This document shows, in pieces, positions 26,386 through 34,901 of a stretch of 42,608 bases of DNA (positions are counted from its first letter, which is position 1; the number at the start of each line of letters is the position of its first letter). The notes beneath the pieces were generated by a model. The model ran no database searches and had not been told where the DNA came from. It worked only from the letters and a program-made list of their open reading frames with translations. The stretch spans positions 1 to 42,608 of the forward strand of contig CALBNP010000195.1 of assembly GCA_937896505.1 (NCBI GenBank). Direction: 5' to 3'. The stretch comes from an uncultured Bacteroidales bacterium. GTDB lineage: Bacteria; Bacteroidota; Bacteroidia; Bacteroidales; F082. The translations under genes were made by a program, and so were the position numbers.

Positions 26386-27753
26386 TTGATATTAAATAAT
26401 ATTACGGTTTTGAAACGCACAGAAAATCAGCATAAATTCGATGCCTTACGCGATGAGTTTTCCACTTTTACATTTGAGAAACAGGAAGTTAATGTGGAAA
26501 ATGGCGATTTGCGACTCGTTTTTTCCTTTAATCTTGATGGGAAATATCATTTCGCGCCCACGTTGACCATTCCTTCTCGCTCGTTTTTCGAATGGAATTC
26601 AATTCCAGAAGCACAGCTGCAGACCCTGGCCTTCCATGTCGGTATGGTCGAACTGGTGAGCTATTGGAAGATGGCTTGTCCGAAAAGGGTAGTGGTGTTG
26701 CCTTTCTCGCTCACTGAAGCACAGAAACAATGGTGGAAAAAATTGTATTACAATGGCTTGGGTGAATTCTTCTACCTCAATGGCATTACGTGTTCTGAGG
26801 CTGATTTCATGACCATCGAAACGCCTTCGGCACAGCCTTTTGTTAGGGTTGACCAATCTCTGCAAGAGAAAGTCATTATTCCCGTTGGCGGTGGAAAGGA
26901 TTCGGTAGTCACTCTTGAATTGCTGCGTGACGATTTGCTTTGCACCCCGTTGATTGTCAATCCACGCGGCGCCACGTTGGGCTGCGTCGAGACCGCTGGT
27001 TTTGCCGACAATGAATTCATGGTCGTGAAACGTACTCTCGACCCGACCATGCTCGAAATGAACAAACAGGGCTTCCTGAATGGGCACACGCCTTTCTCTG
27101 CCTTGCTGGCTTTCATCGGCATTTTGGTGGGCTTTGGAAGTGGCTCACGTTATATCGCCTTGTCGAACGAATCGAGCGCGAATGAATCGACGGTGCCGGG
27201 GACAAATATCAACCACCAATACAGCAAGTCCATCGAGTTTGAACGTGACTTCAGAAATTATGTGGCCGAAAATATCAACGATAAGATAGAGTATTTCAGT
27301 TTTTTGCGTCCGTTGAGCGAATTGCAGATTGCCTATTTCTTTGCCCAATTCAAGAACTATCACCCCGTCTTCCGCAGCTGCAATGCTGGCAGCAAGACCG
27401 ACTCGTGGTGCTGCAAGTGCCCGAAATGCTTGTTCACTTGGATTATCCTTTCACCCTTCCTTTCGCGCACACAACTCACCGGGATTTTCGGCCGCGATAT
27501 GATAGCTGACGATGAGCTGAAACCAATCTTCAACGAATTGAACGGCACTTCGGCAGTGAAACCTTTCGAGTGTGTCGGTACGGTGGAAGAGGTGAGGGCT
27601 TGCTCAGATTTCATGGCCGATAAAGTCGGTACCATTGCTGAATCGTCGCCTAAAGGTGATGCTTCTGTGGCTGAAATCCTGCATCGCTTCAACGAGGAGA
27701 ATTTCTTGCCCGAAAAGTTTGCAACCATCTTAAAATCAAGACTCCATGTTTGA
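26386..27753 (+). CDS. murL: UDP-MurNAc-L-Ala-L-Glu epimerase (MurL)
   Basis: This 455-residue cytoplasmic protein has a PP-loop-type motif IPVGGGKDS (165-173) followed by VNPRGATLGC and GFADNEFMVVKRTLDP. A cysteine cluster at 332-348 (CNAGSKTDSWCCKCPKC) looks metal-binding. These features and the position immediately before murD (8-nt overlap) match MurL as described in Xanthomonas. There MurD2 adds L-Glu to UDP-MurNAc-L-Ala and MurL then inverts the terminal residue to D-Glu. The assignment rests on motifs remembered from that family plus context, not on an alignment. No ATG lies near the N-terminus; TTG 26386 (or TTG 26410) is the likely start. Confidence 0.72.
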   Translation: MILNNITVLKRTENQHKFDALRDEFSTFTFEKQEVNVENGDLRLVFSFNLDGKYHFAPTLTIPSRSFFEWNSIPEAQLQTLAFHVGMVELVSYWKMACPKRVVVLPFSLTEAQKQWWKKLYYNGLGEFFYLNGITCSEADFMTIETPSAQPFVRVDQSLQEKVIIPVGGGKDSVVTLELLRDDLLCTPLIVNPRGATLGCVETAGFADNEFMVVKRTLDPTMLEMNKQGFLNGHTPFSALLAFIGILVGFGSGSRYIALSNESSANESTVPGTNINHQYSKSIEFERDFRNYVAENINDKIEYFSFLRPLSELQIAYFFAQFKNYHPVFRSCNAGSKTDSWCCKCPKCLFTWIILSPFLSRTQLTGIFGRDMIADDELKPIFNELNGTSAVKPFECVGTVEEVRACSDFMADKVGTIAESSPKGDASVAEILHRFNEENFLPEKFATILKSRLHV

Positions 27754-29092
27754 TTTGATACTTAATCGTTTGCGCGGAAAACGCATCCTTATCCTTGGCT
27801 TTGGACGTGAAGGCCGTTCCACCTTCTCCTTCCTGAAAAAGTATTTGCCCGACTCGCCATTGGCTATCGCCGACAAGAATGCCTCAGCCTTCGCAAATCT
27901 GGATTTGACTGGCGTTGAGACCATCTCGGGCAATGATTATCTGAATTCGATTTACGCTTTTGACGTGGTTATCAAGACGCCAGGTATTTCGCTGAAAGAC
28001 TTCGACACGAAAACGGTTGAGATTACTTCGCAGACCGACTTGTTCTTGAGCCAGTTTCATAACCAGACCATCGGCATCAGTGGTACGAAAGGCAAAAGCA
28101 CGACCACAAGCCTGATATATCATCTGCTGAAGTCGTCGGGGCATGATGCCATCCTTACGGGCAACATCGGCATTCCGTGTTTCGATGTGATGGAGCAGAT
28201 TCGGCCTGATAGTATTGTCGTCTATGAACTCTCGGCGCACCAGCTGGAATATGTCCACAACAGTCCTCGTGTGGGTGTGCTGCTTAATGTGTTTGAGGAA
28301 CATCTCGACCATTTTGGCACCTTCGAAAGGTATAAGAACGCGAAACTCAATCTCTTGCGTTTCATGCAGGAAACTGATACAGCTGTCGTCCATGATTCCT
28401 TGATGGATGATGTGCTGCCTTTGTTCGTCAATGCGGCGGTTTTCTCTACGATGCGGTTTGGATTTGAGGATAGTCAGTGTGATACTTTGGACGCTGAGCG
28501 GAGCCGAAGTGCCCAAAGCATCACGACATTCTTCGATGCTCCAAAGAGTCTGCCTATTTTGGGCCAGCACAATATCTTGAATGCCAAGGCAGCGCTTTGT
28601 GCGTGCGAAGCATACGGATTCTCGGCAGAGGACTTGATGCCTTATCTCTATACCTTCACTCCGCTTGAGCATCGTTTGGAGCGTGTCGGCACATTTGGTG
28701 GGGTGAGTTTCTTCAACGATAGCATTTCTACCATCCCTCAGGCTGCCATTGCTGCGTGCCAGACCTTGAAGAAAGTCGATTTCCTGCTTCTTGGTGGCTT
28801 CGACCGCGATATCGATTACACGCCATTGGTCGATTTCTTGGCCGTGAATCATGTGCCGCATCTCTTGTTTACCGGAAAGGCGGGTGAACGCATGATGAAG
28901 TTGCTGATTGATAGGGGAGTGGTTTCGCAAATGCACACCTATTCCTCGATGGAGGAAGCGTTTGCGGTGGTAAAGTCAAATGCGAAACAAGGTGATGTGT
29001 GCTTGTTGTCGCCAGCGGCAGCCAGTTACGACCAATACAAGAATTTCGAGGAGCGAGGCCGCAAGTTCAAGGCCTTGGCCCAAACCTTGTAG
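27746..29092 (+). CDS. murD2: Mur ligase, MurD type, probably L-glutamate-adding MurD2
   Basis: This 448-residue cytoplasmic ligase joins glutamate to UDP-MurNAc-L-Ala. It shows the N-terminal Rossmann ILILGFGREGRST, the ATP loop GISGTKGKSTTTSL (about 112-125), YELSAHQLEYV, NVFEEHLDHFGTFERY with metal and carbamylated-Lys surroundings, and the C-terminal HRLERVGTFGGVSFFNDSISTIP and LLLGGFDRDIDY. Because it overlaps murL by 8 nt, an L-Glu-specific MurD2 is more likely than ordinary D-Glu MurD; the two are not separable by motif here. An insertion around residues 246-258 (DTLDAERSRSAQS) is encoded by a 34-bp intergenic-type repeat. The stop codon TAG is the edge of a palindromic repeat (29092-29113). 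Confidence 0.85.
   Translation: MFDLILNRLRGKRILILGFGREGRSTFSFLKKYLPDSPLAIADKNASAFANLDLTGVETISGNDYLNSIYAFDVVIKTPGISLKDFDTKTVEITSQTDLFLSQFHNQTIGISGTKGKSTTTSLIYHLLKSSGHDAILTGNIGIPCFDVMEQIRPDSIVVYELSAHQLEYVHNSPRVGVLLNVFEEHLDHFGTFERYKNAKLNLLRFMQETDTAVVHDSLMDDVLPLFVNAAVFSTMRFGFEDSQCDTLDAERSRSAQSITTFFDAPKSLPILGQHNILNAKAALCACEAYGFSAEDLMPYLYTFTPLEHRLERVGTFGGVSFFNDSISTIPQAAIAACQTLKKVDFLLLGGFDRDIDYTPLVDFLAVNHVPHLLFTGKAGERMMKLLIDRGVVSQMHTYSSMEEAFAVVKSNAKQGDVCLLSPAAASYDQYKNFEERGRKFKALAQTL
28485..28518. repeat. CTTTGG...CCAAAG mini-repeat inside murD
   Basis: Terminal inverted CTTTGG (28485-28490) and CCAAAG (28513-28518) enclose ACGCTGAGCGGAGCCGAAGTGC, a word of the type commonly seen as a dispersed intergenic repeat in Bacteroidota. 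Here it is in frame within murD and encodes part of DTLDAERSRSAQS. Confidence 0.6.
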
Positions 29093-29113
29093 AGACGCGA
29101 TTCATCGCGTCTC
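29092..29113. repeat. GAGACGCG palindrome at the murD stop
   Basis: GAGACGCGAT-TC-ATCGCGTCTC forms a perfect 10-bp stem. Its preceding TA plus first G form the murD stop TAG (29090-29092). It may also act as a stem between the convergent murD and retropepsin-like genes, but it has no T-run. Confidence 0.8.
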
Positions 29114-29132
29114 ATGGATGTGAATCTTCAAA

Positions 29133-29564
29133 TTACCCCCAAATCCTGATTTTCTTCAACCGATAGTTGATGACGGCCTTGTGGGTTGCCAAGACGTCGC
29201 CGCCGATGATGCCGTGAATCTTCGGCAGGTTGATTTTCTCGTATGTCTCGTGTATGTTCTCCAAGTCTAACGCAACAGCTTGGTAGTGTTTGATTTCCAG
29301 GTTCCCTAAAGCTATTGATTCAATGTCGAAAGTCGAACTTTCCAGATCAAAGCTGCCCACGCCTGCGGTGATGCCTTCTTTCTTTTGGAATTGAGGGTCG
29401 TCGATGAATTTGCTCATGGTGGCGAAGTCGAACACCGAACGTGATGCGCCCGTGTCAATCAAGAAGTTGGCTTCCTTACCATTGATTCGTCCTTGAATCA
29501 TGATATGGAAGCCATCTCCTTCGATGTCGAGCAGTTGGAAAGGGATTTCGTGATAGCGTCGCAT
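29133..29564 (-). CDS. Retropepsin-like aspartyl protease family protein
   Basis: From ATG 29564 this is a 143-residue single-domain protein with ANFLIDTGASRSVFD (catalytic D37-T38-G39), then a flap-like region and HGIIGGDVLATHKAVINYRLKKIRI, as in bacterial clan AA aspartic proteases. Such proteins act as dimers; the substrate is unknown. No signal peptide is visible. The ATG overlaps the stop of the upstream LOG-family gene by one base (TGATG), so translation is probably coupled. The longer frame to 29723 runs into that gene in another frame and is rejected. Confidence 0.78.
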   Translation of the reverse strand: MRRYHEIPFQLLDIEGDGFHIMIQGRINGKEANFLIDTGASRSVFDFATMSKFIDDPQFQKKEGITAGVGSFDLESSTFDIESIALGNLEIKHYQAVALDLENIHETYEKINLPKIHGIIGGDVLATHKAVINYRLKKIRIWG

Positions 29565-30280
29565 CAGAAATTCGGCTTGATGGCATATCTCTCGTAGAAA
29601 TCCTTGATGATGGCCACGGCCTCTTCTTTGGTATCGACGAGGTGGAACATTTCGAAATCCTTTTCGCTGATCATCTGGTGAGATATCAGTCTGTCTCTCA
29701 TCCATTGAATCAGTCCGTTCCAATATTCCTTTCCGACGAGGACAACTGGGAAACTGACCATTTTGTCGGTTTGAATCAAGGTCAAGGCCTCGAAGAGTTC
29801 ATCCAAGGTGCCGAAGCCGCCTGGCATGGCGATATAGCCTTGGGCATAGCGCATGAACAAGGTCTTGCGTGCGAAGAAATAGTCGAAGGCGATTTCCTTG
29901 TCGGGGTCGATGTATTGGTTGCCGTGAGGCTCGAAAGGCAGTCTGATGGTGAGGCCGACACTGGTGGCATTACCTTTGTGAGCACCTTTGTTGCCTGCTT
30001 CCATGATGCCGGGACCGCCGCCCGTGATGATGCCGAAGCCTAATTTGGTCAGTTCTTCAGCGATTTCGGTGGCGAGTATGTAGTAGGGATCATCGGGTTT
30101 TGTACGTGCCGAGCCAAAAATGGCAACGCAAGGGCCGATGTTCGACAAACGGTCCATGCCCTCGACAAATTCCGACATGATTTTGAATACCGACCACGAG
30201 TCGTGGGTCTTCACATCGTTCCAGGTCTTGGGTTGGAAACTCTTCCTGATGATTTCTTCATCTCTTTTTGTGATTTGCAT
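29564..30280 (-). CDS. LOG/TIGR00730 family Rossmann-fold protein
   Basis: This 238-residue cytoplasmic protein has the family signatures VAIFGSARTKPDDPYY, GFGIITGGGPGIMEAGNKGAHKG and YIAMPGGFGTLDELFEALTLIQ (PGGxGTxxE). Members include LOG-type nucleoside 5'-monophosphate phosphoribohydrolases; this longer bacterial form may cleave AMP or related nucleotides, which is inferred. ATG 30280 (MQITKRDEE) is chosen because the frame upstream runs into the divergent tRNA-Gly promoter. Only an imperfect -7 box is seen. It is followed without gap by the aspartyl protease gene. Confidence 0.88.
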   Translation of the reverse strand: MQITKRDEEIIRKSFQPKTWNDVKTHDSWSVFKIMSEFVEGMDRLSNIGPCVAIFGSARTKPDDPYYILATEIAEELTKLGFGIITGGGPGIMEAGNKGAHKGNATSVGLTIRLPFEPHGNQYIDPDKEIAFDYFFARKTLFMRYAQGYIAMPGGFGTLDELFEALTLIQTDKMVSFPVVLVGKEYWNGLIQWMRDRLISHQMISEKDFEMFHLVDTKEEAVAIIKDFYERYAIKPNF

Positions 30281-30291
30281 GGCGAAAATAT

Positions 30292-30324
30292 TTTGTTTTG
30301 ATATTTGAAAATTCTGTATTTTTG
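30292..30324 (+). promoter_or_regulatory. Promoter of tRNA-Gly
   Basis: TTTG (30292-30295), 21 nt, TATTTTTG (30317-30324) is a perfect Bacteroidota promoter, 12 nt before the mature tRNA 5' end. Confidence 0.75.
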
Positions 30325-30336
30325 CAGCCACAACAG

Positions 30337-30409
30337 GCGAATGTAGTTCAGCTGGTAGAACATCAGCTTCCCAAGCTGAGGGTCGCGGGTTCGAGCCCCG
30401 TTATTCGCT
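30337..30409 (+). tRNA. tRNA-Gly(CCC)
   Basis: The 73-nt cloverleaf has acceptor GCGAATG/TATTCGC (one G-T pair), anticodon stem TCAGC/GCTGA, loop TTCCCAA giving anticodon CCC, and T-loop TTCGAGC flanked by GCGGG/CCCGT. The CCA end is not encoded. It has its own promoter and terminator. Confidence 0.93.
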
Positions 30410-30434
30410 CATGGGACTTGATTTTTTCAAGGGG

Positions 30435-30459
30435 AAGGCGGCTGAAAGGCTGCCTTTTT
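30435..30459 (+). terminator. Terminator after tRNA-Gly
   Basis: The stem AAGGCGGCT/GGCTGCCTT (30435-30443 with 30448-30456, two G-T pairs, GAAA loop) runs into TTTTT. It is 25 nt after the tRNA. Confidence 0.75.
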
Positions 30460-30582
30460 ATTTTGTGGATTAGCAATGTCAATCAATTTGTAATCAATGT
30501 GTTTTGTGTTGATGCTTGGTGCTGTTGATGTCGTATTCGGAAGGCAAATTTATTAAAATTTTCGCAAATGCGCAAAAATGTG

Positions 30583-30612
30583 TTGGAGCGAAGGGAAAAA
30601 TGCCTATTTTTG
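30583..30612 (+). promoter_or_regulatory. Promoter of tRNA-Val
   Basis: TTG (30583-30585), 19 nt, TATTTTTG (30605-30612), then 10 nt to the mature tRNA 5' end. Confidence 0.7.
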
Positions 30613-30622
30613 CAGCGCAAAA

Positions 30623-30697
30623 GGGAGCTTAGCTCAGTTGGTTCAGAGCACCTGCCTTACAAGCAGGGGGTCGCTGGTTCGAATCCAACAGTTCCCA
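30623..30697 (+). tRNA. tRNA-Val(TAC)
   Basis: The 75-nt cloverleaf has acceptor GGGAGCT/AGTTCCC, D-arm AGCTCAGTTGGTTCAGAGC, anticodon stem CCTGC/GCAGG with loop CTTACAA (anticodon TAC), and T-arm GCTGG-TTCGAAT-CCAAC. CCA is not encoded. Confidence 0.95.
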
Positions 30698-30709
30698 CGC
30701 TGAAAATGA

Positions 30710-30738
30710 GGAAGTTACGAAAGTGACTTCCTTTTTTT
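30710..30738 (+). terminator. Terminator after tRNA-Val
   Basis: The stem GGAAGTTAC/GTGACTTCC (one T-G pair) with a GAAA loop is followed by seven T. It starts 12 nt after the tRNA. Confidence 0.85.
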
Positions 30739-31053
30739 ATTTGGCAATTATTTACATTTTGACCTAATTGTTGATTGCCTGTGTATTGTCAACTGACATG
30801 CAGCATCTTATAGTGATGTGATTCCTGTTACACCATATGACAATGTAGGGCATACACATGACACACATATATAGATGGATGTTGTTGCCCTACCCGACGC
30901 TTCGTTTATATAGGGTTACAAAAGTGTGGCCTCTGCAGTCAGCGGGACAAAATATAGTTGCCAAATGTAAAGTCAGGTCTGCTATCGTTCAGATAATCTA
31001 TATTTTATATCAATCCTTTTCGCTACAGTGTTGCTGCCGTTTACCATCAACGA
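30739..31053. other. Intergenic region without credible gene
   Basis: About 315 nt lie between the tRNA-Val terminator and the terminator of the first C25 peptidase gene. A 76-codon frame at 30858-31088 runs through the downstream terminator and has no recognisable protein character. I see no promoter consensus, tRNA or clear structured RNA. The sequence is AT-rich and could be a degraded repeat. Confidence 0.4.
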
Positions 31054-31079
31054 AAAAGACCGACTATTGTCGGTCTTTT
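31054..31079 (-). terminator. Terminator of the C25 peptidase cluster (bidirectional)
   Basis: A perfect 11-bp stem AAAAGACCGAC/GTCGGTCTTTT with a 4-nt loop has A-runs on the left and T-runs on the right. On the minus strand it lies 19 nt after the stop of the first C25 gene and ends in a T-run. Confidence 0.88.
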
Positions 31080-31097
31080 GTCAATTAGTTAATGATT

Positions 31098-34000
31098 TTA
31101 TTCCTTCACGAACTTCACGGTAGCGTTGCCGTTGAGTGATTTCACGTTGACGAAATACATGCCGCTGACAAGATTTTCGAGATTCATCGAAGTGAGTCCG
31201 TTGGCCTTGCTTTGGCGATAGACCACTTGGCCTACGTTGTTGTATATCACGATTTCGCAATCTTCTTCAGGCAGGTTAATGCTGAACGAACCGTTGTTCG
31301 GGTTGGGGAAGATGGCCATTTCATCTGTTGTGACTTCGGTCGTGATGGCGATGACTTCGGTTGGGGGGAACGAGATGTAGTCAATCCAAACGCAGTCGCT
31401 GCCTGATGAAGCAGCATAGTCTTTCTTATATGTCCAGTTGAGGGTGTGGCGTCCGGTTGGGATATTGAATGTCTCTTTGCTCCAAGCTACTTCACCGCTC
31501 CAATTGCCCATTTCGTTGCCGTCGATGAAGAACTTCAGCTTGTCGTAGTCATGTTCTGACGACACTTTCTTGTAGAAACTCACTTCGCCATCGGCTTGAA
31601 CATCGAGTACGATGGAGAGTTCCACTTGCTGGCTGTCGTTGATGTCGCCCGATTTGGCGCAGTAGTTGCCTTCGTAAGGATTTTCGCTGACTACGGTCCA
31701 AGGGTGGGTGTATTGGTTGAGGTTCCAGTCGAACTTCGAGAAATCGCCAGTTTCCCAGTCTTCGGTGACGCTGCCCACTGAGAAGATGAACGATCCGTTG
31801 GTGAGGTACTGGCCGGAATAGGCGGCGAGGATGAGCTCGTAGCCGATGCCTACTTGTGCGTTTTCTGAGACACTGAAAGTGAAATCTACAGAGAACTCTT
31901 GTCCTGGCTCGACATTCCCAATGGAGAAGATGTTTTGGTCGAAACTGATTTCAGGTGCCGAGCAATAAACACCGAACATGGTGTTAGGGGTAAGGCTCAT
32001 GCCCGTGTTCACGCAGGTGAAATGGATGTTGCCTGTCTCGCCTGGATTGACGGAGAAACTGCTTTGTGGGATGATTTCGAAAGATGGAGCGCCCACGATG
32101 ATGGTGAAGTGACTGTCCCAGACATCAGTGCCATCGGTGCAGCTCAGGTTGAAAGTGACGTGGGTGGCATTCGGGATGTCGTCGCTGACCACGAAGGTGA
32201 AGGCATTGGCAAGTTCGATGGTGGCATTGCCGCCAATGGTGCTGATGCTTTCGGTGTCGTCGGTGATGGCGATGTATTCAGGCTTGTCGCAGGTGAGGGT
32301 CGCCACGACGTTATTGGCTGCTACGTTACCTGCATTTTTCACACTCATGTTGAGGGTCTGTGTCTCATTGAAATCCACATGTCCGTCTTCGTCATTGAGC
32401 GAGTAGCTGTAATAGATGACGTATGCAGTATTGCTTGGGATTGCTGACATCTCAAAGGTTTGAGGCCATGCGTTTATGCCTGTCACAATGAGCTTCAGGT
32501 CACCGACAACGTCGATGGCGGGGTCGAATGTCAATTCTGCCACGCCGTTTTCATCCGTCATCCCAAAGGCAATCATTTCTTCGCCATAAAAAATGCTGCA
32601 GCGGAATCCCATAAGGCCATTTCCAGCTTCGTCGCTCACGGTGACTTGGGTGGAAGTCGTTCCGATGACGAGTTGGCTTGTGTAGTGAACTTCAGGGTTG
32701 AAAGGCTCGTCTTGCCATGGGCTGACGGCCACGTCGCCGAGGATGTTGAGGTCATAGAAGTTCCAGCGCAAGGCGCCTTCTTCGTGTTGTCCAGGAGCGT
32801 TCACCCAAGGAGCGGTCATGCACTTGCCTTCGGCCATAGCCATGCCGATGAACGGGATGCGGTCGTTCATGTAGGCGTCGGTGGTCTCGCGGTGAAGGTG
32901 AATAGATGGACCTTCGGTCTGGCCTTCGTTGAACCAGCCGTAACGCGAGTTGCCGATGACGCTGACGGCGAAGTTGCTGATGGTAGTCATGTCTTCGAGA
33001 ATGCAGTGCTCGTCGAAGGCACCGCAGTCGCAACCGCTGGTGTGGAAGAAGGTGTAGTTGTGGTCAACGCCGTTGGCGCCTGAGAAGTCGGAGTTGTTGA
33101 TGCCATACCAACCAGCTACATAGCTTGAATTGGCGTGACCATCATGGTGGACATATTGGCAACCTTCGTTGATGGCGTTGCGTAGAGCGACACCGTTCCA
33201 TGTGAAATCTTCTTCGTAGAGGCGAACGTAGTCGTAGTCTTCCGGCATACCGAGGGTGGTGTAGCCGTTGTCGTCGTGCAAACCGATGAGAAGCTCAAGG
33301 TATTGGCTTCCGTTTGTATTGGGATTGTCGTATAGATGCTCGCCGCCAAGGATGATTCTGTTGAACTCGCCAAGAATAGGACTTTGCTGGTAGGTTAGCG
33401 TTTTATGCAGGATGTGTTCAAGTTGCGTGTTGTTGTTGAAGCACATACGTGCGATACCGATTTCTGGGCAAAGGTCTTCTTCATCGATTTCACCCCAGAT
33501 ATGGTTGCCGTTGGCATCCCAGTTGCCGTCCAAAGCGCAGTAGTAAAGGTCGGCAGGAATGTCGTCGGTGTAGGTGCTGCTTGAGTAGGCGGTGCAACGC
33601 AAGCCGCGGTAAGGGATGAGGTCAACGTCACCGCCGAGGTTTACCATGATGATGCCGTTATTCTGGTATTCTTGGATGATGAAGTTGCGAATCTTTTCTT
33701 GGTTGTCGTAGCCTGTCATCGAGGCATAGATGCTTTCCACATCGACAACATGGGTGCGGATGCCTATGCCTTCGTAGAACTTCACATATTCGTCAAAGGC
33801 ATTGACGTATGACGAAGGCGTGATGACGAGCAACTCATAGCCAGGAACGGCTCTGCCTCTGCTGAGGTAGGTCTCGAGGTTGTCGTTGTTTTGGGCCATG
33901 CGCTTGACGCTGTTGACAATCATCGGATTGTTCCAAAGCATGGCGGAGTGGTCGCCGCGCTCCGATTGGGTCATGACGCGAACCACAGCTGTCTGTGCGT

Positions 34001-34853
34001 AATAGACCTTGCCTGTTTCAGGGATGTAACGTACTGGGCTGAAGGCTGAGAAAGCGAAAGCAAAGCCATTACGATAGCTGGTGCTGACTTCACCATGATT
34101 GACGGTAGGATAAACTTTGCTTGAACGATAGATATTTTCATTCTTCACAAATTCAGTCGCTTCGGGCTTGGAATACGGGCGAGCGGGCTGATAGGGATAG
34201 AGTTGGTATTCGCCACAGAGTTCGACGAAATCGCGCAGTTCCACTTCAATGTTCTGTGCTTCAGCGCCCATGGGCAAAAGCAAGCTCACCGATTGGTAGG
34301 GGATGCTCGGGTCGCCAGCGTTGGCACTCTGCATGCAACCAGGGAACTGGATTTGTTCATAACCGTTGATGTGGCTGATGGTAGGTGTATCGAAGTGATA
34401 AGCCATTTCGGTCATGTGAAGATACATGTCCTTGTCGATGCAGTTCGACCAAGTGATTTCCGACTCGCGAGGTTCTTGCAGTTCGCCATCGCGGTTGCCG
34501 GCATACACGCAGCCGATGCCATACTTATAGACACCAGGTTGGAGGTTGCCAAAACTCATGTCAATGAATACGGTGTCGTGCAATTCGCAAGCCAGCACTT
34601 CGGTGTTCTCGAGTGTGTAAGGTCCATCGTTATAGCAATTGGTACGATACAAGCGGAAATGCGAGAACGAACGTTCCGACATGGCTGGACCTTCGGCGAT
34701 ATAGACTTTGACGTATGGACTGTCTGGGTCGTCGGGGTCAGGAAAATATTCGGCGACCACATGGTCGTGCCCAGTTGGGATATAGCCTTGCGCCATGGTG
34801 TAACCCATGCCGAAGAATAGGGCAAAAACTAAGATGAGAAATGATTTCTTCAT
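31098..34853 (-). CDS. Gingipain-type C25 cysteine peptidase with T9SS sorting domain (paralogue A)
   Basis: This 1251-residue exported protein has a signal peptide to about residue 21 (YTMAQ). An extra beta-rich, Fn3-like domain (about 40-140) is absent from its two neighbours. Next come a gingipain-type propeptide region and the caspase-like catalytic domain, with VHHDGHAN (H573 likely catalytic) and HTSGCDCGAFD (C608 in the CxxGxF context of gingipains). After these are a carboxypeptidase-like beta-sandwich, CARDB-like segments, a cleaved-adhesin/MAM-like jelly roll (about 1030-1165), and a C-terminal type IX sorting domain starting IFPNPNNGSFSINLPEE and ending VKFVKE. It is probably displayed on or released from the outer membrane and degrades proteins; cleavage specificity is unknown. 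It is last in a three-gene tandem. Confidence 0.9.
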   Translation of the reverse strand: MKKSFLILVFALFFGMGYTMAQGYIPTGHDHVVAEYFPDPDDPDSPYVKVYIAEGPAMSERSFSHFRLYRTNCYNDGPYTLENTEVLACELHDTVFIDMSFGNLQPGVYKYGIGCVYAGNRDGELQEPRESEITWSNCIDKDMYLHMTEMAYHFDTPTISHINGYEQIQFPGCMQSANAGDPSIPYQSVSLLLPMGAEAQNIEVELRDFVELCGEYQLYPYQPARPYSKPEATEFVKNENIYRSSKVYPTVNHGEVSTSYRNGFAFAFSAFSPVRYIPETGKVYYAQTAVVRVMTQSERGDHSAMLWNNPMIVNSVKRMAQNNDNLETYLSRGRAVPGYELLVITPSSYVNAFDEYVKFYEGIGIRTHVVDVESIYASMTGYDNQEKIRNFIIQEYQNNGIIMVNLGGDVDLIPYRGLRCTAYSSSTYTDDIPADLYYCALDGNWDANGNHIWGEIDEEDLCPEIGIARMCFNNNTQLEHILHKTLTYQQSPILGEFNRIILGGEHLYDNPNTNGSQYLELLIGLHDDNGYTTLGMPEDYDYVRLYEEDFTWNGVALRNAINEGCQYVHHDGHANSSYVAGWYGINNSDFSGANGVDHNYTFFHTSGCDCGAFDEHCILEDMTTISNFAVSVIGNSRYGWFNEGQTEGPSIHLHRETTDAYMNDRIPFIGMAMAEGKCMTAPWVNAPGQHEEGALRWNFYDLNILGDVAVSPWQDEPFNPEVHYTSQLVIGTTSTQVTVSDEAGNGLMGFRCSIFYGEEMIAFGMTDENGVAELTFDPAIDVVGDLKLIVTGINAWPQTFEMSAIPSNTAYVIYYSYSLNDEDGHVDFNETQTLNMSVKNAGNVAANNVVATLTCDKPEYIAITDDTESISTIGGNATIELANAFTFVVSDDIPNATHVTFNLSCTDGTDVWDSHFTIIVGAPSFEIIPQSSFSVNPGETGNIHFTCVNTGMSLTPNTMFGVYCSAPEISFDQNIFSIGNVEPGQEFSVDFTFSVSENAQVGIGYELILAAYSGQYLTNGSFIFSVGSVTEDWETGDFSKFDWNLNQYTHPWTVVSENPYEGNYCAKSGDINDSQQVELSIVLDVQADGEVSFYKKVSSEHDYDKLKFFIDGNEMGNWSGEVAWSKETFNIPTGRHTLNWTYKKDYAASSGSDCVWIDYISFPPTEVIAITTEVTTDEMAIFPNPNNGSFSINLPEEDCEIVIYNNVGQVVYRQSKANGLTSMNLENLVSGMYFVNVKSLNGNATVKFVKE

Positions 34854-34901
34854 AGCTGTATTTCTTTTTGTTATGTTCAGTTTGAAATTGCAAATGGAGT
34901 C

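Noticed and set aside
29565..29723. Extended N-terminus of the retropepsin-like protein
   Set aside because: It lies wholly within the LOG-family coding region in another frame; the TGATG overlap gives a better start.
30858..31088. 76-codon frame after the tRNAs
   Set aside because: It runs through a strong terminator (31054-31079) and has no recognisable protein features.
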